A stretch of 13,651 nt of DNA from Candidatus Gastranaerophilales bacterium. GTDB lineage: Bacteria > Cyanobacteriota > Vampirovibrionia > Gastranaerophilales > Gastranaerophilaceae. Shown here piece by piece: positions 1 through 7,297 of this stretch. The stretch is taken from the NCBI GenBank assembly GCA_900548405.1, contig UNSJ01000047.1:1-13651 (forward strand). Reading direction: 5' to 3'. The notes below the pieces were generated by a model, which was not told the origin of the DNA, searched no databases, and was given only the letters and a program-made list of their open reading frames with translations. Numbering within the stretch: position 1 is the first letter of the stretch; each line of letters starts with the position of its first letter. Both the position numbers and the translations under genes were made by a program.

Positions 1-237
1 TCAATTTCTAATTATTTTATAACTGATAATTATTTTGCAGGGCGTGTTGAAGCTAATGAAGGCATACCGGGCGGTATTGTTTCAGGCGGTTATATTGATA
101 ACAAAGATAATTATAAAAGTGTATTAAATAAGTCTTGTGATACGGAATATTTTGATATGGATGTTCTGGGCTCTTGGGATATTCAAGAGGTTTATAAGGC
201 AGAAAACATAATTGAACATACAATTGCTAAACCATAA
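1..237 (+). CDS. C-terminal end of an unidentified protein (partial)
   Basis: Frame 1 is open from the window edge to a TAA at 235-237, giving 78 residues that end in HTIAKP. The piece is rich in Asn, Asp, Gly and Tyr, with a glycine-rich stretch GIPGGIVSGGY, one Cys and a tail of mixed charge; no membrane segment is visible. The codon pattern looks coding, and an intrinsic terminator begins 3 bp after the stop, so this is very probably the genuine end of a gene. I do not recognise the family from the tail, and the start and any catalytic domain lie outside the window. It converges on the rel gene. Confidence 0.65.
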   Translation, partial: SISNYFITDNYFAGRVEANEGIPGGIVSGGYIDNKDNYKSVLNKSCDTEYFDMDVLGSWDIQEVYKAENIIEHTIAKP

Positions 238-240
238 CAA

Positions 241-269
241 AAATGTCAGGTATAACCTGACATTTTTTT
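241..269. terminator. Bidirectional intrinsic terminator between convergent genes
   Basis: An 11-bp perfect inverted repeat (241-251 with 255-265, core TGTCAGGT/ACCTGACA) closes a 3-nt loop. Seven T's at 263-269 follow on the plus strand, and the complementary end gives a shorter T run on the minus strand. It serves the partial gene ending at 237 and the rel gene, whose stop codon (268-270) touches the T run. Confidence 0.85.
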
Positions 270-2481
270 AGTTTTTCTTTTTAGGATTTTTGTTATGTCT
301 TGCTTTTCCGTTATTTTTTCTTGGCATATTAGGAGTTGAAAAAGATGTTTGAATACGTTTTACGCTGTAAACATCAGGGATTGCCTGAATACTCAAAATA
401 ACTTTTTTTAAGGTATCAATATTATCAAGTTCCATACCAAGCTCAATTATACCGACCTTACCGCTTTTTGATTTAACATTTGCATAAGTAATATTAGTAT
501 TGTTATCTGAAACGGCTGCAATAATATCTTTTAACAAACCGAGTTTTTCGGCTGTTTCAACACGTATTGTTGTTGTATATGTTTTATTTGTGTTATCTCC
601 TGACCATCTTATATCCATTAATCTTTCAGGTTCTATATGTTCAAGAGTCTGGCAGTCCATTCTGTGAACCGTTACACCTTTAGCCCTTGTAACTACGCCT
701 ACAATAGGTTCACCAGGAATAGGCGAACAGCATTTTGCAATTGAATATAAAAGACCTTCCAGACCAATAATGTCTTTTTCCGATTTCTTTCTTGAAGAAT
801 TGTGGAATGTTGCTTCAGGAAGCCTTTGAGGCTCAGGTTTTTTAAGCTTATTAATAATTTTATTAACCGTAGTTTCGCCGTAACCCAATGCAGCAAATAA
901 ATCTTCTGCTGAAACATAATTCATTACTTTTGCAATTTTTTCAAATTCACCTGATTTAGTATATTCGTCAAATACAGCTTTTGTAAGTTCGTGTTCAAGA
1001 TTTGAACGTCCTACTTCAATATGTTCTTCACGATTGTTTTTCTTAAACCACTGCTTAATTTTTGAAGACGCCTGTTTTGTTACAACGAAATTAAGCCAAT
1101 CAAGGCGCGGTGCAGGTGTTTTTGACGTTAGGATTTCAACAATATCGCCGTTATGAAGCTTTGTATAAAGCTGTGCTATTCTTCCGTTTACAAGCGCGCC
1201 GACTGTTTTGTTACCTACTTCGGAGTGAATTCTGTATGCAAAGTCAACGGGAGTTGCGTTCATAGGGAGGTCAAAAACATCGCCGTTAGGCGTAAATACA
1301 AATACCTGATCGGAAAATAAATCTATTTTAACCGAATTAACGTAATCTTCTGCTGATGCAACGTCTTTGTCATATTCAACAAGTTTTCTCATCCATGAAA
1401 ACTGCATATCAGTCGGATTATTTGCTTTTTGAGAACCCTTTTCTTTATATCTCCAGTGAGCTGCAATCCCGTATTCTGCAACATCATGCATTTCCCATGT
1501 TCTGATTTGAACCTCAAGCGGTTTAGAACGCGGGCCAATAACTGATGTATGCAAAGATTGGTACATATTGCCTTTTGGCATTGCAATGTAATCTTTAAAC
1601 CTTCCGGGTATAGGTTTAAATTGTGAGTGGATTAAACCTAAAACTTCATAACATTCTTTTTCAGTATCAACGATTACGCGCACTGCCGTAATGTCATATA
1701 AATCGTGAAAAGCAATATTTAATCGTTTCATTTTGCTGTAAATACTGTAATAATGTTTTGCACGGCCTGTAATTTGTGCATTAATGCCGCTTTTTTTTAC
1801 GTCTTGCGAAATTTTATCAATAAGCAGTTTTACAGTTTCTTCACGTTCAGCTTTTGTTTGAGAAACAAGTTGTGCAATTTCAAAATATTTATCGGGTTCT
1901 AAATATCTTAAAGATAAATCTTCAAGTTCGGCTTTAATTCTTCCAATCCCCAAACGATTTGCAAGCGGAGCGAAAATATCAAGAGTTTCACGTGCAATTT
2001 TCTGTTGCTTGTTTACTGCCATAAAGTTAAGGGTACGCATATTATGAAGTCTGTCGGCAAGTTTAAGAAATACAATTCTAATGTCGCTTGCCATAGCAAT
2101 AAATAGACGACGGAAATTTTCAGCCTGTCTTTCTTCTTTTGATTTAAACTGAAGTTTACCGAGCTTTGTAACCCCTTGAACAAGAGTTAAAACATCTTTG
2201 CCAAAGAGTTTTTCAATTTCTTCGGGCTGCGTGTCTGTGTCTTCTAAAATATCATGTAAAAATGCTGCCATCAGCGTGTGAGAATCCACTTTTAAACCGA
2301 CTAAAATTTTTGCAACTTCAACTGGGTGAATAATATAAGGTTCTTCTGATATTCTGTACTGCCCCTCATGAAGTCTTTTGGCAAACAAATAAGCCTTTTC
2401 AATTTGTTCAATTTCTTCAGGATCTCTATTTTGCTCAATAAGCTGTTTTTTTATTTCTTCAAAAAGTGGTTTTTCAGACAT
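268..2481 (-). CDS. rel: Bifunctional (p)ppGpp synthetase/hydrolase, RelA/SpoT family
   Basis: This 737-aa protein should make (p)ppGpp from ATP and GTP/GDP and hydrolyse it, setting the stringent response. Long RSH domains appear in order. The HD hydrolase domain has IHP at 51-53, HDILED at 76-81 and LADRLHN at 141-147. The synthetase domain has RFKDY at 294-298, GNMYQSLHT at 304-312 and EVQIRT at 323-328. A TGS domain spans about 388-452, a zinc-finger-like region has CC at 584-585 and HRMDC at 606-610, and an ACT domain spans about 635-712. The R-x-K-D form of the synthetase motif fits bifunctional Rel/SpoT rather than synthetase-only RelA, whose motif is E-x-D-D. The hydrolase motifs are intact, so both activities are expected. 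A basic tail (KARHNKNPKKKN) ends the protein. It is divergent from the DUF167 gene. The ATG lies only 9 nt after a good -10 and has no clear Shine-Dalgarno. Confidence 0.96.
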   Translation of the reverse strand: MSEKPLFEEIKKQLIEQNRDPEEIEQIEKAYLFAKRLHEGQYRISEEPYIIHPVEVAKILVGLKVDSHTLMAAFLHDILEDTDTQPEEIEKLFGKDVLTLVQGVTKLGKLQFKSKEERQAENFRRLFIAMASDIRIVFLKLADRLHNMRTLNFMAVNKQQKIARETLDIFAPLANRLGIGRIKAELEDLSLRYLEPDKYFEIAQLVSQTKAEREETVKLLIDKISQDVKKSGINAQITGRAKHYYSIYSKMKRLNIAFHDLYDITAVRVIVDTEKECYEVLGLIHSQFKPIPGRFKDYIAMPKGNMYQSLHTSVIGPRSKPLEVQIRTWEMHDVAEYGIAAHWRYKEKGSQKANNPTDMQFSWMRKLVEYDKDVASAEDYVNSVKIDLFSDQVFVFTPNGDVFDLPMNATPVDFAYRIHSEVGNKTVGALVNGRIAQLYTKLHNGDIVEILTSKTPAPRLDWLNFVVTKQASSKIKQWFKKNNREEHIEVGRSNLEHELTKAVFDEYTKSGEFEKIAKVMNYVSAEDLFAALGYGETTVNKIINKLKKPEPQRLPEATFHNSSRKKSEKDIIGLEGLLYSIAKCCSPIPGEPIVGVVTRAKGVTVHRMDCQTLEHIEPERLMDIRWSGDNTNKTYTTTIRVETAEKLGLLKDIIAAVSDNNTNITYANVKSKSGKVGIIELGMELDNIDTLKKVILSIQAIPDVYSVKRIQTSFSTPNMPRKNNGKARHNKNPKKKN

Positions 2482-2490
2482 GATATAATC

Positions 2491-2519
2491 ATAATACAGA
2501 TTTTATTTGTATTTTTCAA
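2491..2519 (-). promoter_or_regulatory. Sigma70-type promoter of rel
   Basis: Reading the minus strand, TTGAAA (2514-2519) and TATTAT (2491-2496) are separated by 17 bp. The -10 ends 9 nt before the rel ATG, so transcription would begin about 2-3 nt ahead of the start codon. This predicts a leaderless or nearly leaderless mRNA, in line with the lack of a Shine-Dalgarno. Confidence 0.6.
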
Positions 2520-2556
2520 GTAAAATATATGAATTTCATACATAAGGATTAATAAT

Positions 2557-2841
2557 ATGCTTAGAGAAACAAAAGACGGAATAGTTATAACTTTGAAGAT
2601 TTCACCGAACGCATCCAAAAATGAAATAATAAAATCAGAGGAAGGTTTAAAAGTTAAGATTACTGCTCAGCCAATAGACGGCAAAGCAAATAAAGCATTA
2701 ATCGAGTATTTGTCTAAACAGTTAAAAATACCTAAATCGTCAATTGAAATTTTAAAAGGAGAAACTTCAAAAGAAAAGACTGTTTTGATTAAGCCGCGAA
2801 CTCAGGAAGATATTGATAAAATCAAAACTTTTGTAAATTAA
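2557..2841 (+). CDS. yggU: DUF167 / YggU family protein
   Basis: This 94-aa protein matches the DUF167 (YggU) family along its full length. Visible signatures are SPNASKNEI at about 16-24, LKVKITAQPIDGKANKALI at about 31-49, and a C-terminal part with KSSIEILKGETSKEKTV. The family has a small alpha/beta fold; its molecular role is not established to my knowledge. The ATG at 2557 has a good Shine-Dalgarno (AAGGA, 2544-2548) 8 nt upstream. The gene is divergent from rel with 75 bp between the starts, and a separate gene begins 70 bp after its stop. No terminator is visible behind it. Confidence 0.9.
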   Translation: MLRETKDGIVITLKISPNASKNEIIKSEEGLKVKITAQPIDGKANKALIEYLSKQLKIPKSSIEILKGETSKEKTVLIKPRTQEDIDKIKTFVN

Positions 2842-2911
2842 ATTTAACAATTAACAAAAAAGAATATTTACGTGTTTTAATCAAAGTACAATAAAAATTT
2901 AAGGAGTTAAA

Positions 2912-3511
2912 ATGAAAATAGCTAACATTCAGTCTTATAATTTTAATGCAATGAACTGTGATTCGAATAAAGCAAAGAATAAAACAGCGTTTACTGCTCA
3001 AATTCCTGCTCAAATAGAAAGAAAAGTTTTAACAGAATCTGTTGAAAACGGTTCTAAATTTTTATCAGCTGTAAAAGCTCAATTAACAAATATACGTAAA
3101 TGGGGAAAACCGAATACAGTATTAAATGAAGCTTATGATTTAGAAAGAGGAACTGCTTCAATAGGTATTGATAATTTTTCGATATCAAAATCATACGGTA
3201 TGGACCTTCCTAATAAATCAACTTTAGTTGAAACTATAATGTCTTTAAAAGAAAAAGATATTATTAATGCGGAAAAAGAACTTGAAAATATTGTTGATAA
3301 TAATAAAACAGACTTGATTATGAAAGCTTTTGATAATCCTAAATTAATGAAGAAAATTACGGGAAAAGTTAATCCGGATAATAATGAATTGGCAGCCGCT
3401 ATTGACAAATTGCCTGAAGAAAGAATAACAGAACTGCGCTTTGGTTTGGATGAACCATCAAAGTATACTCTTTCAGATGATATAATTCATTTTGATTTTC
3501 CGGAAGCTTAA
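2912..3511 (+). CDS. Lineage-specific hypothetical protein (Gastranaerophilales-type N-terminus)
   Basis: This is a 199-aa protein of unknown function. The N-terminus (MKIANIQSYNFNAMN, then KNKTAFTAQ at about 22-30) has the Asn/Phe-rich, FTA-containing style I associate with many uncharacterised Gastranaerophilales proteins; it is not a classical signal peptide and has no hydrophobic core. The rest is predicted soluble, largely helical and charged (KEKDIINAEKELENIVDNN), ending in an acidic tail (IIHFDFPEA). The start has a strong Shine-Dalgarno (AAGGAG, 2901-2906) 5 nt before the ATG. A TACAAT at 2887-2892 could be a -10, but I find no good -35. I see no catalytic motif. Confidence 0.75.
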   Translation: MKIANIQSYNFNAMNCDSNKAKNKTAFTAQIPAQIERKVLTESVENGSKFLSAVKAQLTNIRKWGKPNTVLNEAYDLERGTASIGIDNFSISKSYGMDLPNKSTLVETIMSLKEKDIINAEKELENIVDNNKTDLIMKAFDNPKLMKKITGKVNPDNNELAAAIDKLPEERITELRFGLDEPSKYTLSDDIIHFDFPEA

Positions 3512-3539
3512 TCTTGCAAAATAAATTTGTTTCAGTTAG

Positions 3540-3545
3540 TATAAT
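3540..3545 (+). promoter_or_regulatory. Candidate -10 element for the 3561-3723 leader transcript
   Basis: A consensus TATAAT lies at 3540-3545. The nearest -35-like hexamer is TTGCAA at 3514-3519, but the spacing is 20 bp, longer than ideal. Transcription starting about 7 nt after the -10 would begin near the GGGA at 3551, immediately before the small leader ORF. Confidence 0.45.
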
Positions 3546-3560
3546 TTACAGGGAAAAATA

Positions 3561-3632
3561 ATGATTAAAAACAATTCTTTAAAATTGCATCATATCCATC
3601 ATCATAGCAACCTTGAAAGGCTATGGAATTGA
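3561..3632 (+). CDS. Candidate His-rich leader peptide (23 aa)
   Basis: A short ORF (ATG 3561, TGA 3630-3632) encodes 23 residues whose core is LHHIHHHSNLERLWN. Five of seven consecutive codons (3588-3605) are CAT for His, with one Ile. A Shine-Dalgarno-like AGGGA (3550-3554) lies 6 nt before the ATG. Position and composition match amino-acid leader peptides of attenuation systems, such as the his operon leader of enteric bacteria: His codons sit in the 5' arm of a hairpin, the stop codon sits in its 3' arm, and an intrinsic terminator follows 43 bp later. However, the next gene is not a recognisable histidine gene. A short ORF in AT-rich DNA could also be chance; the run of His codons argues against that. 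Confidence 0.5.
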   Translation: MIKNNSLKLHHIHHHSNLERLWN

Positions 3633-3674
3633 TGGTACACGCTTTTAAAGAATAAAAATAAATTCAATTCTTAT

Positions 3675-3723
3675 AAAAATAGTCTTTCAGGGAGCAAGAG
3701 AAGCGTGGGGGACTATTTTTTTT
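3675..3723 (+). terminator. Intrinsic terminator / attenuator hairpin
   Basis: AAAAATAGTC at 3675-3684 pairs with GACTATTTTT at 3711-3720. The stem extends inward through G-U and C-G pairs (3685-3689 with 3706-3710) to about 15 bp, and eight T's at 3716-3723 follow. It lies 84 bp before the start of the next CDS on the same strand, so it ends transcription ahead of a gene rather than after one. Confidence 0.75.
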
Positions 3724-3775
3724 GAGCGCGCCGCTCAATCGGTTACACTTGAGTTTAGTGGAACTTTAAGTGTAA
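3722..3775 (+). repeat. Two perfect inverted repeats between the attenuator and the next gene
   Basis: TTGAGCG (3722-3728) and CGCTCAA (3732-3738) form a 7-bp stem with a 3-nt CGC loop. TTACACTT (3743-3750) and AAGTGTAA (3768-3775) form an 8-bp stem that continues inward with AGTT/AACT (3752-3755 with 3762-3765). They lie in the presumed 5' UTR of the 426-aa gene or just upstream of its own promoter. Their role is unknown; an operator or an mRNA-stabilising hairpin is possible. Confidence 0.5.
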
Positions 3776-3806
3776 AAGTCAAAAGAGAATTGGAGAAACA
3801 AGAAAA

Positions 3807-5087
3807 ATGATAATAACAAATATAATATCAGCCATAGGAAATAATAACAGCATATACCCCTTAATCGTTCGTGACTGCGGCATAGAAGTCCCGACAAAAA
3901 TTGCGCTTACATATAATCAAAATAAAAAGGAATCTGAAGGGATTGCATATCTGGCTGCTAGAGAAAGATTTTTGGACGAGTATGCTACTTCTGCTGTATG
4001 GCTCGGCGGTATTCCTCTTATAGGCTGGATGTGCGACAAAGTTATTGAGAAAAAAGGTTTGAGTCCGAAAGTTAATCTTAAACTTTTTAAAGAAGAAGCA
4101 GGTGTTCAGGGGATAGATTATAATATTAAAAAATTCAAAGACATAGCACCGCAAGCTGTAAAAGATTTAATGGAAGCTAAGAAAAATAAAAAACTTTATG
4201 AAAAACTTCTTGCAGGCAAGTTTATAGCTTCTACAACTATTCCTATTTTATTTATGGGATTTATACTTCCAAAGTTGATATTTGCATCTTCTGCCAAAAA
4301 GATTGATAAGCTTAGAGAAAAAGAAGCTCAAAATAAAAAAACAGCTTTGCAGCCAAACTTTTTGGAAAAAGATAAGTTTTATAAAAATAAAGATGTAACA
4401 TTTACGGGAAACTGGATTACAAAAGCCGCTAATTTTACTACACAGGACAAAATGGCTGTAACAGACGGAGGGTATGCAATAGGTCGTGTCACAACAGCTC
4501 GTAATAAGAATGAATCTTTTGACCTTGCATTTAAAATGGCGGGCATGATGTTTTTAAACTTTGTGGCTCCGAAATGGATTGAAAAAGGATTAAACAAAAT
4601 GACAGGTGTAGAGCTTGATCCTCTTGTTTTGGCTGATAAGGATTTTGTAGAACAGGTTAATGCGGGTAAATTAAAACTTCCTGAAAGTGATTCTGCTGAA
4701 AACCTTTTAAAATTTGTAGATAACGTTAAAAACAAAGATAGTATTTTTATTCAATATGCAAAAAAATTCGGAAAAATTCAAATGCTTGAAAACGGTGTAA
4801 GAGATCCCAGAGCGTATGTTGATATTAAACAACTAGGTAAATTCAGAAATGATTTGGAAGCTTTTCAAAGCAAAGCATCAAAACTAAATTTGAATGACTT
4901 TAAAGCCTTTATTAAAAAAGCAAAAATTGCCAAATCTGCAAATATATTAACCAACGTTGCTTTAAGCAGTGCTCTTCTTGCTTACGCATTGCCGAAAGCT
5001 CAATTTGCATTCAGAAAATTCATTACAGGTTCTGATTTGGAACCGGGATTGGCTCCGGCAGAAAAAATTGTTGATAATAAAGCATAA
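3807..5087 (+). CDS. Lineage-specific hypothetical membrane protein
   Basis: This is a 426-aa protein of unknown function. Hydrophobic stretches at about 60-76, 139-160, 243-256 and 380-397 suggest two to four membrane or membrane-associated segments, separated by Lys-rich charged regions (about 80-135, 163-195, 285-375). There is no cleavable signal peptide. The N-terminal part (YPLIVRDCGIEVPTKIALTY, then AARERFLDEYATSAVWLGG) looks like a conserved module I associate with uncharacterised Gastranaerophilales proteins. I see no enzyme motif. A GGAG (3792-3795) lies 11 nt before the ATG, slightly far. The gene sits downstream of the His-rich leader and attenuator, so its transcription may depend on them. 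A strong terminator overlaps the stop codon. Confidence 0.75.
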   Translation: MIITNIISAIGNNNSIYPLIVRDCGIEVPTKIALTYNQNKKESEGIAYLAARERFLDEYATSAVWLGGIPLIGWMCDKVIEKKGLSPKVNLKLFKEEAGVQGIDYNIKKFKDIAPQAVKDLMEAKKNKKLYEKLLAGKFIASTTIPILFMGFILPKLIFASSAKKIDKLREKEAQNKKTALQPNFLEKDKFYKNKDVTFTGNWITKAANFTTQDKMAVTDGGYAIGRVTTARNKNESFDLAFKMAGMMFLNFVAPKWIEKGLNKMTGVELDPLVLADKDFVEQVNAGKLKLPESDSAENLLKFVDNVKNKDSIFIQYAKKFGKIQMLENGVRDPRAYVDIKQLGKFRNDLEAFQSKASKLNLNDFKAFIKKAKIAKSANILTNVALSSALLAYALPKAQFAFRKFITGSDLEPGLAPAEKIVDNKA

Positions 5088-5118
5088 AAAAAGACCTCTT
5101 ATATAGAGGTCTTTTTTT
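5086..5118. terminator. Strong bidirectional intrinsic terminator
   Basis: Seven A's and GACCTCT (5086-5099) pair with AGAGGTC and seven T's (5105-5118) around a 5-nt loop, a perfect 14-bp inverted repeat. The plus-strand T run ends the 426-aa gene; the A run becomes T's on the minus strand and ends the uracil-DNA glycosylase gene, whose stop is at 5125. Confidence 0.92.
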
Positions 5119-5124
5119 ATATGA

Positions 5125-5784
5125 TTAAACCATTGCGATTTCTTTAGGCTCCATATAAACAACTTGGTTGTTGTCCATAGAGTGATCTACATCAGGCAGG
5201 ATTTCATTTTTAATGCTTGCTAAATCCTGTTTCATTAATCTTCTTGGAGAACCTTCGTCCAATGAGTGATTTCTTAAAAGATAAGAAGGGTGGAATATAG
5301 TAATTGCTCTATATTCTTTGCCGTCAACAGTAATGTTCATCCATTGACCTCTAACTTTAGAGATTGTTTGTTTTTTGTCTAATTCAATGAAAGATTTTAA
5401 TGCAGTAGCTCCGCAAAGAACGATAGCTCTGGGATTAATAATATCAATTTGAGCTTCCAAAAATTTTCTGCAAGAAGCTTTTTCAGAATCTGTCGGAACT
5501 CTGTTTTCAGGAGGTCTGCATTTAACTGTATTTATGATATAAACATCTTCTTCTCTGGAAATACCGGCTTCTGCAAGAAAGTCGTTTAAAAGCTGTCCTG
5601 CTCTGCCAACAAAAGGTCTACCTGTTTCATCTTCCATTTCACCCGGTGCTTCACCTATAAGTACGATTTTAGCAGTGGACGGATTTCCGTCAGAAAAAAC
5701 TATGTTATTGCGTGTTTTTCCTAAAGCACAAGCTGTGCAGCTTTCACACTTTGATCTTACTATCTCCAGACAATCTTTCTTCAT
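5125..5784 (-). CDS. Uracil-DNA glycosylase, family 4 (iron-sulfur type)
   Basis: This 219-aa enzyme should remove uracil from DNA as the first step of base excision repair. It carries the family 4 pattern: GEAPGEMED at 44-52, GRPFVGRAGQLL at 55-66, the NTVKCRPPENR block at 85-95, and HPSYLLR at 165-171. Cys16, Cys19, Cys89 and Cys105 have the spacing expected for the 4Fe-4S ligands (C-x2-C, then two Cys separated by 15 residues). Length is typical for the family, with about 25 extra residues at the C-terminus. The ATG at 5784 lies inside the 3' end of the upstream transporter gene (41-bp overlap, different frame). A strong GAGGAG (5795-5800) 10 nt before the ATG supports this start and suggests translational coupling. 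A bidirectional terminator follows the stop. Confidence 0.93.
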   Translation of the reverse strand: MKKDCLEIVRSKCESCTACALGKTRNNIVFSDGNPSTAKIVLIGEAPGEMEDETGRPFVGRAGQLLNDFLAEAGISREEDVYIINTVKCRPPENRVPTDSEKASCRKFLEAQIDIINPRAIVLCGATALKSFIELDKKQTISKVRGQWMNITVDGKEYRAITIFHPSYLLRNHSLDEGSPRRLMKQDLASIKNEILPDVDHSMDNNQVVYMEPKEIAMV

Positions 5785-7258
5785 TTTCTACTATCTCCTC
5801 GTTATTTTTAAATAAACCTACATTGTATTTCTTACAATATCTTTTTAGTTCTTTCATGATTACATCAGATAACATGAACACTGCTATTAAGTTTGGCACA
5901 GCCAAGAACAAAGTAAATGCATCAGATAGATTAATTATACTTTTAAAGTTCATGGCAGAACCTATTATTATGAATATACAATATATAACCTGAAAAGTCC
6001 TTGTTGTCAATTTAGAATTGCCGAAAAGATAGTTCCAGGCTTTAACCCCGTAATATGAGCCGCAAAGCATTGTAGACAGTACAAAACAGCTTGCCATAAA
6101 TGTTAATAAAATAGGGAAAAACGGACAAACACTGCCAAAAGCTTTAGATGTCAATTCAATACCTGCAATCCCTGTGGTGTGTAAGTATTCGCCTGAAACA
6201 ACAATAACAAAAGCTGTTGCAGATCCTACGATTACTGTATCTACAAAAGGCTGGAGCATGGCAATGAAAGCCTGTGCGACAGGGTTGTTTGTTTTGACAG
6301 CGGAAAATGCGATAGGAGCAGTTCCTAAGCCTGATTCATTCGCAAACATTGCACGTCTGAATCCCCAAAGCATGCACATCATCCAACCGCCTGCCATTGC
6401 TTTAGGTGAAAAAGCTTCCTTTAAAATTACAGCAATTGTATGAGGAACATGGTGAATGTTTAAAAGACATACAGCAAACGCAGTCAAAACATAAAGAGTA
6501 CACATGGCAGGAGTTACTTTTGAAGTAAATTTCCCGATTGCTTTAATTCCGCCAATTATGGTGAAATAGGTTATAACTGCAACAATAAGTCCCAAAAGCC
6601 AGCTTTGGTCCGCAAAGAAACTTCTGCTTCCCCCTGTAACTTCCGTAATCTGTGTTGTCATTGCGTTTATTTGAAATAAATTCCATCCGCCAATCATTGC
6701 AAAAATACAGCAAACAGCATAAATTTTTGAAAGATGAGGTGCAAATTTCCCGATATATTTATTGTTTTTTAAAGCTCCTTCAATATAATACATAGGACCG
6801 CCGTCAGTTGTTCCGTCAGGGTTAATTTTTCTGAATTTAAGTCCCAATAAAACTTCGGCAAATTTAAGAGCCATTGAGAAAAAGCCTGCCATTATCATCC
6901 AAAAGATTACACCCGGACCGCCTATTGAAACAGCTGCCGCAGAACCTGCGACATTGCCTATTCCTGCAGAAGCTGAAATAGTAGCGGTTAGAGCCTGAAA
7001 AGATGAAACTTCCCCTCTTTTCTTTTTTACACGAATATCTTTATGCTCATAATTTTTGGTAATAAGTTCTAATGCGTGTTTAAATCCCCAGATTCCGATA
7101 AATCTTGTACGTATTGTAAAATAGAACGCAGCAATCATTAACAGGGCTACCAAAAATTCAATTTTCACTCCGTGAATAGTTACTGAGCTGAATATTATCC
7201 CTGAAATTTTATCGGCTATTGGTGATAAAAGTGTATCTATCGCTGTGTCTAAGTTCAT
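5744..7258 (-). CDS. AGCS-family amino acid (alanine/glycine):cation symporter
   Basis: This 504-aa integral membrane protein should import alanine or glycine with Na+ or H+. The AGCS signatures are clear: GEVSSFQALTATISASAGIG at 82-101, GNVAGSAAAVSIGGPGVIFW at 101-120, DGGPMYYIEGAL at 152-163, and FRRAMFANESGLGTAPIAFS at 300-319. About ten hydrophobic segments are spread from residue 32 to 467, followed by a charged cytoplasmic tail of about 37 residues. Several positions differ from the commonest form (ISASAGIGNVAG where ALAATVGTGNIAG is usual; NESG for NEAG), so the substrate is uncertain. It lies 39 bp after the pilin-like gene and overlaps the glycosylase gene by 41 bp. The start has no obvious Shine-Dalgarno and sits close to a candidate promoter. 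Confidence 0.93.
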   Translation of the reverse strand: MNLDTAIDTLLSPIADKISGIIFSSVTIHGVKIEFLVALLMIAAFYFTIRTRFIGIWGFKHALELITKNYEHKDIRVKKKRGEVSSFQALTATISASAGIGNVAGSAAAVSIGGPGVIFWMIMAGFFSMALKFAEVLLGLKFRKINPDGTTDGGPMYYIEGALKNNKYIGKFAPHLSKIYAVCCIFAMIGGWNLFQINAMTTQITEVTGGSRSFFADQSWLLGLIVAVITYFTIIGGIKAIGKFTSKVTPAMCTLYVLTAFAVCLLNIHHVPHTIAVILKEAFSPKAMAGGWMMCMLWGFRRAMFANESGLGTAPIAFSAVKTNNPVAQAFIAMLQPFVDTVIVGSATAFVIVVSGEYLHTTGIAGIELTSKAFGSVCPFFPILLTFMASCFVLSTMLCGSYYGVKAWNYLFGNSKLTTRTFQVIYCIFIIIGSAMNFKSIINLSDAFTLFLAVPNLIAVFMLSDVIMKELKRYCKKYNVGLFKNNEEIVENEERLSGDSKIKV

Positions 7259-7267
7259 TTCAGTATG

Positions 7268-7297
7268 ATTTTAACATAAACAAAGATATATTTGTAA
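7268..7297 (-). promoter_or_regulatory. Candidate promoter of the AGCS transporter
   Basis: Minus-strand TTACAA (7292-7297) and TAAAAT (7268-7273) are spaced by 18 bp in the short gap after the pilin stop codon. The -10 ends 9 nt before the transporter ATG, predicting a 5' UTR of only a few nucleotides. Read-through from the pilin gene is the alternative source of transcription, since no terminator separates the two. Confidence 0.4.

Larger units (their letters stand above)
3551..3723 (+). promoter_or_regulatory. Structured leader RNA / candidate transcription attenuator
   Basis: The stretch can fold into nested elements. An 11-bp outer stem pairs 3574-3584 with 3643-3653. Inside it, a hairpin pairs 3596-3601 with 3630-3635 (CCATCA/TGATGG), 3603-3607 with 3621-3625 (CATAG/CTATG) and 3611-3613 with 3618-3620. 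The 3' strand of the outer stem can instead pair with 3666-3671 (AAGAAT/ATTCTT), giving a possible switch. A terminator hairpin closes the leader at 3675-3723. Competing stems, a regulatory-codon ORF and a terminator suggest ribosome-mediated attenuation of the gene at 3807. A stand-alone small RNA of about 170 nt is the alternative. Confidence 0.5.

Noticed and set aside
3630..3645. TGATGGTACACGC resembles the T-box antiterminator motif (TGGTACCGCG)
   Set aside because: The match breaks after TGGTAC, the leader is far too short for a T-box stem I and specifier loop, and the motif does not overlap the terminator stem as it must in a T-box.
5744..5784. Overlap of the transporter and glycosylase genes as a sign of a frameshift error
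   Set aside because: Both proteins are complete and of family length, and a strong GAGGAG sits correctly before the internal ATG, so a true overlap is the simpler reading.
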